In this document: one piece after another, positions 1 to 10,800 of the stretch
Position numbering within the stretch: position 1 is the stretch's first letter
Layout of the letters: each line of letters starts with the position of its first letter
Source of the DNA: Cornus controversa
Taxonomy: Eukaryota; Streptophyta; Magnoliopsida; Cornales; Cornaceae
Direction of reading: 5' to 3'
NCBI GenBank assembly: GCA_026545225.1
Contig: CM048853.1
Location: 17,672,755-17,736,754 of the forward strand
Length of the DNA: 64,000 nucleotides
Made by a program: the position numbers and the translations under genes
Notes under the pieces: generated by a model
What the model was told of the DNA's origin: nothing
Databases searched by the model: none
Seen by the model: the letters and a program-made list of their open reading frames with translations, nothing else

Positions 1-980
1 AATTCATGAAGTCTATATAATGCAAACGAACTTTAACATCTATACTCATAAATCTGAGATGTGAACTTGATATTTTAGAAATTAATTTAAGAATCGAAGT
101 AATTAAGCATGACAAAGGATCATGTCTCAATTTGGACAGTCATGTAAAAAAGAAATTGTTTTGGACTATTATGAGCATGGAAAGGGCCGTGCATGGGATT
201 AGTCCAAAGTTGCCTACACATGCTAAAAAAAAAAAAGAAAGAAAGAAAGAAAAAGACAAGAAAAGGACAATAGAGTAAAAATTATGTGTCTATGTCCAAC
301 GAAGGAGCTAGCTACCCACTAGTGTGAAAGCTGTCATAATAACTGAAGAGATGAGCTTGTGAGTAAAGTTCACATAATATGCATTTTCTCGAACATTTTA
401 TGATTTTTGTTCATGTACCACTGAAGATTCGAGAGTGGATTTCATAAATTATATTGGACACAATTAGATTGTGTTTATACTTGTTGAAAGTTAGAACAAA
501 AAACACACTTGGAATTTTGAATGATTTACTACCGATTGATAAGTGAAAAAAACTATCAGATGGAATTTTTTAGCTTGACAATTTTGTTTGGTCAATTGCT
601 AAGAAGATTTGTGGAGTAGTGTGTTGATATTTAAGTGATCGGTGATTTGACAATATAATCAAATTTGAAAGAATGATATGATTAAATAAAAGATTTGAAA
701 ACTCAGAAAAAGATTTATTTTATTGTATTTATTTGGTGAAGTTAAACCTTAAAAATACAAAAATATTTAAGATTAAATGAATTTGATTAATACCCTGTAA
801 GAACTTAATTCCCTCCTCTCCAAATTAGGAATATGTTTCATTAGAACTTAGTGTTTTAAGGGAGAAAATTTGTTTATTTGAATGTGTACATGTAATTAAT
901 GATTTGGAGTATATCAGTTGTCTAGCTTTTCTTATTTTGTCAAATTTGTGAAAAGAGCAGGAGAAATAAGAAGTTATTAT
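1..980. other. AT-rich spacer, no gene seen
   Basis: No open frame with protein character, RNA gene or clear repeat was recognised. A short purine tract (A and GAAA) lies near 225-265. The stretch could be intergenic, or part of a very long last intron of the XLG gene to its right. Confidence 0.4.
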
Positions 981-989
981 ATGATTTAT

Positions 990-1660
990 GTTTGAGGGGG
1001 AGTTTGCAATTAAGAGGATATTGCAAATTTATATTTTATATTTTATATTTTCTTCCATGCTTCATTTATGTTTTATTTATCTCATCACATTGATATGATG
1101 CATAAGTATAGTTGTTTGTGTATTTTGCAGGATTTTAAAATTCCAAGAAGACGAGTAGCATTTGAAGTCTTTATATCTTTTATCTTAGTTATTATGTATT
1201 GTTCAGTTTATTTTGGTTTGCCAAGCAAAGGGAGAGATTGTTAGGATTAAAACTTAGTGTTGGCAAATTTTGTAAGAAATGACCGAATCATTATTTTTAT
1301 TTTTAGCTTTTGATTAGATTCTCAACACATAGTTTAGTTAGTTAGTTTGTCGTGATACTATTATTATGAGATAATGTGGTCAATGCTATATGTGTGGTGC
1401 TTATTAGTCGTTGCTCATGTTATTGCACTTAATCAAACCATAATAGACATGATTCATTAATCGCGATGACCAATGACCTTTGATATTTTAATCAAGGCTT
1501 ACCATGGCGATGATTATCACCTTACATGTACTAGAATGGAGAAATTATGAAATTAACCCCATACCTAGGGCGTGAGATTACCCAAATACCCCTATGTTAA
1601 GGGAGGGCAATATGGTGTGTCTACATGAAACTTATTAAGTAAGTTGAGATTGATTAATTG
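990..1660 (+). mobile_element. Relic of a copia-type LTR retrotransposon 3' end
   Basis: A purine run followed by TTGTTAGG near 1228-1243 resembles the polypurine tract and LTR start of SIRE/Tork-like copia elements. The AT-rich DNA before it, with a GAGGGGGAG run near 997, fits the spacer those elements carry. No coding domain remains, so this is a fossil edge of uncertain limits. Confidence 0.3.
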
Positions 1661-1844
1661 TGTGTTAGGGTTTATGAGAGAAGAAGAAGAAGAAAAAGAA
1701 AAGAGAAGAGAAGTCACTTTCTATTCACGTATATTTCTCAGACCTAATACAAAACACCTTATACTCTCTTCAATAATAGAGAATCAGTAATAAGACAAAA
1801 ACACCCTTAATACAAGAAGCCCAATAACCCAAACTCTCTTAACA
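1661..1844 (-). repeat. 3' LTR of the copia fragment
   Basis: On the minus strand this 184-bp stretch starts TGTTAAGAG directly after the polypurine tract. It carries a polyadenylation-like AT-rich part and ends CCTAACACA. The size fits small copia LTRs. No second copy is in the window, so the left edge is an estimate. Confidence 0.55.
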
Positions 1845-2995
1845 CTCCCCCTCAAGCTTGGAGCATACAGATTGAACATGCCCAGCTTGAAACACAATCT
1901 TTGAAAGGCACCACGAGCTAATGGCTTCGTAAAAATATCCCTCAACTGATCGTCAGAACAAATATAGGAGGTAACAATCTGCTTTTGCATCAACAAATCA
2001 CGAATAAAATGACAATCCATCTCGATATGCTTGGTGCGCTTGTGAAAAACAAGATTGCTGGCAATAAAAATGGTGGCTTGATTATCACAATGCATAGGCA
2101 TAGGAGCAGGAACCTCAACACCCATCTCTTGAAGAAGAGAGCGAACCACCAACATCTCAGAAGCAGTGTGAGTCATAGCACGATACTCAGCCTCAACACT
2201 AGAACGAGCAACAACAGTTTGTTTTTTACTGCGCCAAGTAACAAGATTACCACCAACAAACGTGCAATAACTAGATATAGAATGCCTATCAGAATGACTA
2301 CCAGCCCAATCAACATCGCTAAAGTCTATCACAGAGATGGAGGAAGAGGGTTTATACAACAACCCATTCCCAGGAGCACCTTTCAGATAACGCAAAATAC
2401 GACAAAGAGCCTCGAAGTGGGGATGACGAGGAGCATGCATAAACTGACTAACCACACTAACAGCATAGGTGATATCAGAACGAGTAACAGTGAGATAAAT
2501 CAACTTTCCAACCAAACGACGATAGCGTCCAACATCAGTAAATAATTCCCCCTGTTCACCATCCAGTTTAACGGTAGAGTCCATAGGAGTATTAATAGGT
2601 CGAGCACCTAACATACTAGTCTCAAATAAAAGGTCAAGTACATATTTACGTTGAGAGAGAGAGATACCTTTAGCAGAACGGGCAACTTCAATACCAAGAA
2701 AATAGCGTAAGACACCCAAGTCTTTGGTATGAAATTGTTGACCCAAATGTCGTTTCAAGTCTACAATACCGATAGAGTCACTACGAGAAATGATAATATC
2801 ATCAACATAAACAATTAACACAATAATGGCAGCAGAAGAGCGACGAATAAAGACAGAATGGTCAGAAGTGGAACGCTAAAAACCAAAGGCAATGACCACA
2901 GCACTGAATCTATTAAACCAAGCACATGGGGACTGCTTCAGACCATAAAGAGCCTTGCGCAATCTACAAACAAGGTGCTCAGAACCAACATTCCT
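1661..2995 (-). mobile_element. Ty1-copia retrotransposon fragment (RT/RNase H part plus 3' LTR)
   Basis: The minus strand encodes the second half of a copia polyprotein. The YVDDII reverse transcriptase motif lies at its start (near 2810), and a copia RNase H follows, ending in the usual KTKHIEMDCHFIRD and FTKPL motifs. After the frame comes a polypurine tract (1845-1855), then a short LTR of about 184 bp (1661-1844) that starts TGTTAAGAG and ends ACACA. Gag, protease and integrase are absent, and the fragment stops abruptly against tandem repeats at about 2996. It is a broken fossil. The 1784-2821 stretch is open, so it may not be very old. Confidence 0.85.
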
Positions 2996-2997
2996 GT

Positions 2998-3262
2998 CCT
3001 ACGATGGCGGGACCGTAGTCCCGCCTTGATGATGGCAGGGACTGTGGCACAATCCCATCCTATGATGATGGCGGGACTGTAGTAGTTCTGCCTTGATGGT
3101 AGCATGAATGTGGTAAAGTCCCGTCCTATGATGATGGTAGGACTATAGTAGCTCTACCTTGATGGTGGCAGGACTGTGGTCCAGTCCCGTCGTACGATGA
3201 TGGTAGAACTGTAGTCCTGCCTTAATGATGGCGGGACTACAAGTCCCGCCGGTCTGGCACAT
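2998..3262. repeat. Tandem repeat, about 60-70 bp unit
   Basis: Roughly four degenerate copies of a unit built on GATGATGGCGGGACTGTAGT followed by a version starting CCTTGATGGTGGCAGG. The units alternate near-complementary GGCGGGACT and AGTCCCGCC words, so the transcript could fold into GC hairpins. Confidence 0.7.
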
Positions 3263-4083
3263 GGCAAGACATACATGGGTCTTTGCTTGGGAAATCCTTC
3301 TAGCACCTTCGTTTTCACTTCTTTTAGTGAATCAAACATTGTTAAAAATTTAAAGCTCTGTACATGTTTGCCTAGAACCAATTAAGTGATTCCATTAGTT
3401 TCTTTTTTTCTCGATGTTGGCACTTTCTTTGTCTCAACTCATCAAAGCCTTGTTTGGATTGCTTTGCACACAATTCATCCATCAAGCAGTTGTGAATTTC
3501 TTCTATTTTTTCATGAAAGATTACTCAGAATGCCAATGGATAAGGTCAACAATGACCTCTCAAGAAGTGGACACCCTCAAAGTTAAGTATTCTTTTCCCA
3601 GCACAGTCTTTGCAAGAGCCCCCACAAGCGCGGTGAGGGCTTTCTCTATCAACGAGAGAGAGACTTGCTTCTACGAAGGTGTCTTTAAGTGGGACCTACT
3701 TGCATTTAGCTTTTCAATACCCTAGGTATTGTTGTTTGGTGGAACCGTAGGACTGGCTTGCATTTAGCTTTTCAATACCCTCGGTATTGTTATTTGGTTG
3801 AACCGTAGGTCCCGCCAGTACTTGGGGTCTTGTCTTGCAAGACCCTGGGTACTGTTATTTTTTGCTTCCGGTCACAACAACATGAAGTAACCGTTGCTGC
3901 ATGTGAACATTATATAAAAAAAATCGTTGAAGAAGCAAAACTATATATAAATTCAAGTGAAATACACTTATGCATTACTATTTTGACCCTTTAACAAGGG
4001 AAGCATTTACTGCGAGTTGCACTCGACTTGCCCTTGATAAGCGGAGTGGTTATTTAGCCCTCTAGCATTGATAAAGGGAGGTC

Positions 4084-4368
4084 TCGCCTTTTTCATTAAA
4101 GGCCCTCTGCTGAGGTCTGTTCCAACGGGGTTTAACAATGTTCTCAAGATTCCTTCACCCTATCTTTTTCATTAAAGGCCCACTACTGAGGTGTGCCCCA
4201 ATGGGGTTTAATAATGTTCTCAAGATTCATTCATCCAGCTTTTTCATTAAAGGTCCTCTACTGAGGTGTGCCCTAATGGGGTTTAACAATATTCTCGAGA
4301 TTCATTCATCCCGCATTTTTTTATTAAAGGCTCTCTACTGAGGTGTGCCTCAATGGGGTTTAACAACG
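4084..4368. repeat. Tandem repeat, about 72 bp unit, four copies
   Basis: Each copy reads CTTTTTCATTAAAGG, then a CTACTGAGGTGTGCCC block, then GGGGTTTAACAATGTTCTC and a CATTCATCC end. The copies are about 85-90 percent alike by eye. The array lies in the presumed LTR of the Tat-like relic. Confidence 0.75.
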
Positions 4369-4580
4369 ACGAGCTTCGTAAGCTCGCTTCCTTAACAAAG
4401 AGGTTTGTAGATTCAAGCTTCGAGAGCTTGCCCCTTAATAAGGGAGTTCATAGTTCCGAGCTTTATGAGATAGCCCCTTTAATAAGGGGGTTTATAATTC
4501 CGAGCTTCGTGAGCTCGCCTCTCTAATAAGGGGGTTTGTAGATCCAGGCTTTGTGAGCTTGCCCCTTTAATAAGAGGAGC
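4369..4580. repeat. Tandem repeat, about 60 bp unit, three to four copies
   Basis: Units carry CGAGCTTCGTGAGCTCG, an imperfect palindrome, followed by CCCCTTTAATAAGGGG, a second palindrome. Each repeat could therefore form two small hairpins. The array directly follows the 72-bp-unit array. Confidence 0.7.
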
Positions 4581-4849
4581 CTTCTTATAAAAGGGGAGGT
4601 TTTATGATGACTCTATGGGTGACAATATGCCCCCGGTCTTTAATTTGCAAATAACAATATAATGTCCCCTTCATGGTGGATGGGGGGAGTTCGATATTGA
4701 AGCCCATCTTGTGGGTTCCGTAGAAGTAGAGGACCCGCAACGATGATCTTATCTCACAATAAGAAACATGTACCGATCTATTGTTGGTGGCGCTAACAAT
4801 TTCTTCAAGTCAAATCCTTATTCTTGATTAGAGAAAAATAGTATCCTGG

Positions 4850-5075
4850 TAAGAGAGAGAGAGTATTTTTGGTACTCCCGTCTTTGGCAAGAGAGAGAGA
4901 AAGTCTCGTCTGTGGCAGGAAAGAGAGAGTCCCGTCTTAGCAGGAGAGAGAGAGAGAGGCCCGTATTGGTAGGAGAGAGAGAGGGAGAGTCCCGTCTTGG
5001 CATGAGACAGAGAGAGTCCCGTCTTGGCAAGAGAGAGAAAGAGACCCATCTTGGCAAGAAAGAGAAAGAGGGTTC
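4850..5075. repeat. GA-rich tandem repeat with CCCGTCTTGGCA core
   Basis: Seven or so units of GAGAGAGAG followed by TCCCGTCTTGGCA or close variants, spaced about 30-38 bp. The open frames found here on both strands are products of the repeat and not genes. Confidence 0.75.
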
Positions 5076-5824
5076 CCAACCTTGGTACCCAGGTGTGTCG
5101 TACTCCATTAGTGGAGCGATTGCTTCCCTTCTAACATCTCGAAATAGTATGCCCTTGGTCCAAATGATCCCGTAATGTCCCCTAGTTAGGTCAGCCATGC
5201 TGCTGTCTGATGCAGCCTTTCACAAGAAGCCCATCATCTCTCTTGTTGAAGCTGAGGAGCCTAAATCACAAACTCATTTCTGCTTGTCAGTTGGCCACTA
5301 GGCCAATTCAAGGCAGGGTGTGACATGCTGCAAGGCGTGCCTCCTGGAATAAGACAAGGTGTGTCATGCTAGTACAAGGTCGTGCCTTCTGGAACCAGCC
5401 TTCTGTGGATTATAGTTGATTGGATTGAACTTTGGTATGTGATTTCTCCTATAGAATATGTCGTATGTGATCTTAACACAGAAGCCCCTGAATTGTGTAA
5501 CGGTAGGAGACTTTCAGAGACATAGATGCCTCCAAACCGTAAACTTGTAGCAATTGATGTTTGGCTGTGTTCAAACTAGATTGTATCGGAATGTAGGCAC
5601 TAATCGATTCCCACATACGGCGCCAACTGATGAAACAAAAATCCACACAATCCGCTTTGGCGAGAGCTGCCTGCAAAACAGAGTTAGGACCAAGGTCGGT
5701 GGGATGCCAGCCGGGGTCACCCCGACGATCAAGTCAGTGCTTGACGATATAAAGCAAAAAGTAATTATGTCTGTGATTTAGGCGTCCCTTTGTATGCGCT
5801 TCGGCTCTCCTTTTTATAAGGGAG

Positions 5825-6790
5825 TGTTGGTAGTAGTGTTCATTTATGAAACATAATCCCTTAGTTTCTCCACCACGTGATAGGAGAGTTATCGCATGAT
5901 GGGTTGTGGTTATCCTTACCCACTTAATCCTTTGACCCTTTTGGCCTTTGGACTTCTTGTCGATCTAAATTCCCATATCAACTGACTTCATAGAAGTCAG
6001 TCGACTGTTCTTGTTCAGTGAGTTGAAGGACTTTTGAACAATTAACATCAGTCGACTTATCCTTTCTCATCAGTCGACTCATTTAGCCTAAGTAGTTGAC
6101 TACTTTTAACAAATTTCAAAATCTAACGGCTAGTTCAACTATCCCTTTGCACATTAAATGCTTCCAACAGCTATATTTTTGTTTTGGGCAATAAATATGG
6201 TCTTGTATGAACATTGAATGCATCCAACTACCACTTGAGCATTTATTTTTTTATCATTCATTGATATTCTTACACACTTAACCTAGATTTGAGCTTCAAC
6301 TTGCTTATCCAATCATAACTCTAGCATTGTGAGCTTATAATTGTACAATCCATCTTTCAAGAGAGTTATCTTTGTACACATAAATTCAATCTCATTTATT
6401 GTGAGTGATAAAGGGTTGGTGAATCATTGTAAAGACCAAGTGAAGGAAATTGCACTTGGCAATGGAGCTTGGGATAGCTTGTAAAGGTTGACTCTTCACC
6501 TGCAAAAAGAGTGTAAAAGGTTTACTCTCCACCCGTAAGGAGAGTCCCATAGTGGATTTGGGGAATCCTCAAGAGGGAATCTTAAGGCGAGGACGCAGAC
6601 AGGAGTGTCGAACCTCGTTATATCACGGAGTTTGATTTTCTCTATCCCTTAATTCTTATTTTTATTGTTTGTGCAATACTGTTCATATTGATTCATTTAT
6701 TACTTGCACAAATTTATAAAATCGAAAAAACTTCCATTGTTTGCCATTAGACTCAATTCACCCCTGTGGCTCAATATTTGGGTAACACAA
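5825..6790 (+). mobile_element. Copia-type LTR remnant (probable solo LTR)
   Basis: The 3' part has the string of signals common at the end of many copia LTRs: GGCGAGGACGCAG, CCGAACCTCGTTA, a T-rich part, then ATTCACCCC. The left part has imperfect GTCGACTGA-type repeats (about 5985-6110). A TGTTGGTAG at 5826 may be the start and GGGTAACA near 6780 the end. No coding part or primer site follows, which suggests a lone LTR. Boundaries are estimates. Confidence 0.4.
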
Positions 6791-7848
6791 AACATGATTA
6801 AAAATATGGGTTATCACAAAACATTACCCAAAGTTTGGTATAGTAATCCCAAATCAATTTGAGCTGAAAATGCAACTCCTTGTCAAAATCAAACTCAATG
6901 CACCAGTGCTTAGAGCATAAGCATCAGTACATTGTGCTCATTGCCTCCTTATTTACCAGTGCATGCCCTGTTTGCGCTGGTGCAAACGGAATACTGGAGT
7001 TCAACACACTGGTGCGTAGAAATCAATGAACCGATACATTGAGCTCTCTATACAATTGTAAAAAACCCTTAAACTCTGAAACCTTGCCTGAAAATTATTT
7101 TGCAATACACATTGAAAATATATAAACATGATCAAAATTAGTTTGTGTCCTTACACACACCATTATCTTTTACCTAGTTGTGCAGTATTATCCTGTTAAG
7201 CTTGAGTCAGCTTTGGTTATCTTTAACCATTTTGACTTAAAAAATACAAGATTTACAACTCGATAGGTTAGGAATGAATATTGCCAAACTTGTACACTAA
7301 AATACTCAAAGCTAGATGTTCCAATCCTCCATATATGAGATCCTATAATGTCATAGTGATGAAAAGACTTAGTGAACTCAGATCCAATCCTAGATGTTGT
7401 GTTCAGTACAGAAAAAGAATCGAAGGAAGAAGGGGAAGGGGGATGGTTAGGAGGAGGAGTGAGGAGATTTTCAAGAAAGGAAGGGAGAAGGAAATAGGAC
7501 TCGTCTCAGTGTCACAAGTATGCTTCTGCTGAAAAGTTGGTGGAAAAGAGAAGGAAAGCATCTTTTCCCTATTTTTACCTTTTCACCCTTGCACAAAAAA
7601 CTTTTTTAACTATTAAATGGTGTTATGGTAAATTATGCAATACCCTTTTCCTTTGTCCTTTATTTCCTTTCTACTCAACAAACAAATATGAATGAAAGGC
7701 TCCTTCATGTCCTTAGGAATATCTCTTCCACTCCCTCTCAGATTCCTTTCCTACAAACTCTCCATCCTTATATAACAAATGAAGAATAACTGTAAGGCAT
7801 CTTTTGTTTGCACGTAGGATGATTAATGCACAAAAAATGAGAACCAAC
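6791..7848. other. No gene seen; likely intron of the XLG gene
   Basis: The plus frame at 7281-7532 and the minus frame 7713-7848 show no family resemblance; the latter is intron read-through beyond the last visible XLG exon. A homopurine stretch lies at 7420-7500. No XLG C-terminal coding sequence was found. Confidence 0.5.
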
Positions 7849-10800
7849 CTTAGCAAGGGATCATTCTGATCAGCAGCGCCGAAGAAGCTATCCTGTGTTG
7901 AATTAGGAAATGTAAACTCCATGGAAGCAAGCCCGTTGGATGAAGTGATACCATCAGCATACAGGATGTCCATATCAGAGGGCTCATACTCCGTCCTTAA
8001 AATATCAACAGCCTTCACATGAAACTAGTTTGTTAAAAAATAATAATAACAAAATAAAAATAAAATATAAAAGACTTGTAATTGGCAAGACTGCATCAGA
8101 AATTAATCACATTTCATTTTATGTATTTGCAAGTATGCAATTTGAGAGTCGAATGTTCATCCTCTATAGGAAATAAATTGATACCGGAGACATGAGTATT
8201 AGCAAGTAAGAAAGTTGTTCTTCATTGAATGTGAACAATTCTAGGTTCAAACTTTAAGATCCTTATCAACATCCAGTTGCCTCCCACTTTGGGAGATCAT
8301 GGGATCTATTGATTGATCCTTCCTTCTCCCAGATTGGGAGCAGAAATACGATCAACTCCATTAACCCCAAATCCCCACTTCCCCTTTCCCGGCCAATAAA
8401 TAACCCTAGTTTTATAAACAAAACACTTTATTGGTGTCGATAAAATTTCAATAAAAATCATAATGCTGGAAGGTCAACTGAGTGCAAACATGTCTCCATC
8501 TTTATTTAAACAACATACACAAAAGCTGCCCCTAACCTTCAACTTTAGCTGTCAGTTAAAAAGCAATGGGCAGCTAAAGAAATTATAGAGAGAGAGAGAC
8601 TTAAATAAGGAAAAAAAAAAAGGAAAACATAATCAATGAACTTTAAAACCAGTGAATAAGGATCAGAGAAATTTAATCTCACCCGATTTAAAAAATAATT
8701 AGCAGCTCCATTTAGCATGTTCAGTTCATTTCCCCGATTATATGTAGCTTGGAAAGCCCTGTCATTCCAAAGTTCCTCAACAAATGGTGCATATTCACGA
8801 ATGGCAGCTGGAAAAATGACTTCCAAATTGCCTGACAGCATAACTTGGATAAACCAATCGGAGAATGCTTTCAATTTAGGGGCAAGGGCAAAGATATTCT
8901 TTCTGTCAATTTGGCCGGAGTTCCCTGCTACTAATTAACAACAGTCAACCTCTCTTCAACATATTTTGTAAAGATGTTAATGCTGGATGTAATTATGTAT
9001 GATTTTGATAGTTCAGTGACAATCTTTGAAATTCAAAGTATAAAATTCTATCAACAAAGCATACTCAGAATCTTATATAACATAATATTGAGGATTTTTA
9101 AGCCTGAAGAATCAAAAGATTTTAAGAACAAGATGCAATTAACAATGCCTTAATGTTGTTATGCAGCTAAACTTCTTTTTTTTTTTCGTTTGTTCTTGGC
9201 TAAAAATATAGCTAACCGTTTGATTAGAATCTTTCAAGAAAGTACAGTCAGCAAGTATTAGCCTGAGAACCAATCACAAAAAGAAGCAATCTTTGGCCAT
9301 AGGCATTTGGTTGACCCTACAATCTCCCAACTTAGCAGTAAAAAAAAAATTAAACAAAAATTTTCTTACCCCCAATCTAGGAAGCACGGACACACCTAAA
9401 AGGTTGAAGAATCCGTGTCGGACACGTATCGGACACCGACACTCGTCGGACACGCCCCGACACGTGTCGGACACGCCAAAATACGTGTCCTAATTTTTTT
9501 ATTTTTGGACACACCACGGACACGGCATAGACACACCATCGACACGTATACGACACGCGTGTCATATCGTTAGAGAGTTTTTAGAAAGTTTTAAAAAGAA
9601 AGATAGTTTAAAATGTAAATATGATGACTCATTTGAATTTTTTTCATAAAATATAGCAGTCATACCATATAATATTTCAATTTTTTTTTTAGAAAACAAC
9701 TATTATCATTATTGTGGAGTAGATTCAATTGTGTAGTTCTTTAAACGATAAACTAATTATTTTTATAGCTCATTAATTATTATGATTTGTGAATTTTCAT
9801 TGTTAGGTTGATCTCATATATATAAAACGATATATTTATTAGTCGCGTGTCCCCGCCGTGTCCGTATCCTAGTTTTTGAGGATTTGCCGTGTCGCTGTGT
9901 CCGTGTCGTGTCGTATCTGTGTCCCGTATCCGTATCCGTGCTTCTTAGCCCCCAATAGATTAATCATTTACCACTTGAAATTAAGTAGTGAAAATTAAGT
10001 ACTAAAAATTAAGTACTGAAAATTTTAATAGCCGAATTTTAAGTGCTGAAGTTCTTTAAGTGGTAACTAAAAAATAAATATTTTTTGATATCTTTTTGAA
10101 TTTGCAGCATTTGGCATTCAATGATAAGTGATGTCCCTATCACTTAAAATTTTATCCCATTTTAAGCGATGCTTATTGTTTTCAATGATATTCAAATTGC
10201 ATTATCAAACGCACTTAATTGAATAAATGCTTAATCTGTTCAAAATTAAGCACTGAATTGAGTTATCAAACAGCACGTGAGTTACAATCTCTGAGTTTGG
10301 TGTGCGATAATTGGTAACTGTACCATTTTCAATGATATTCAAATTGCGTTATCAAACGCACTTAATTGAATAACACTTAATCTATTCAGAATTAAGTGCT
10401 GAATTGAGTTATCAAACAGCACCTGAGTTACAATCTCTAAGTTTGGTGTGCGATAATTGATAACTGGAAGAATCCATGCAACTAAATGGTATATTAAAGT
10501 CATCATTTCCTATAATAAATAGAGAGAGACTTGTAAGAAAAAAGATAAAAAGATAAAAAGAAAATGATAATTTCAAAGTTTGATATGATGTTAGGAACAT
10601 TTTCATACAGATTTTACCACATTTTTCATACATACATAGAAGAAACAACACAATCTTGAAGTTGAATGGAAATAAAATTGATAAAATTCAACTTTATTTT
10701 GTACCTGAAGGATCAGATTGATCAATATGCTTTTTCCTCATTTCATTTAACCAATCTTCCTCAAATCGTTCACGCCCCTCAAGCACTATGCCAAGATAAC

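Larger units (their letters stand above)
2996..5824 (-). mobile_element. Tat/Retand-like Ty3-gypsy non-autonomous element, relic
   Basis: On the minus strand a primer-binding-site-like motif, TTGGCGCCGTATGTGGG (plus 5610-5626), sits next to a TG..CA LTR edge at 5628. It is close to the TTGGCGCCGTCTGTGGG motif of Tat/Ogre/Retand elements. A TATAAAA box for the same strand lies at about 5807-5820. Leftwards, about 1 kb of internal DNA ends at a polypurine tract (plus 4626-4641), next to a second LTR edge near 4624. No coding domain is visible between them, so this looks like a LARD-type deletion derivative. Three or four tandem arrays fill it. The outer limits are uncertain and it appears broken. 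Confidence 0.45.

Noticed and set aside
4818-5198. Open frames on both strands over the GA-rich array
   Set aside because: Their residues repeat with the DNA unit (SLSLLPRRDS and similar) and they start and stop with the array; a repeat artefact.
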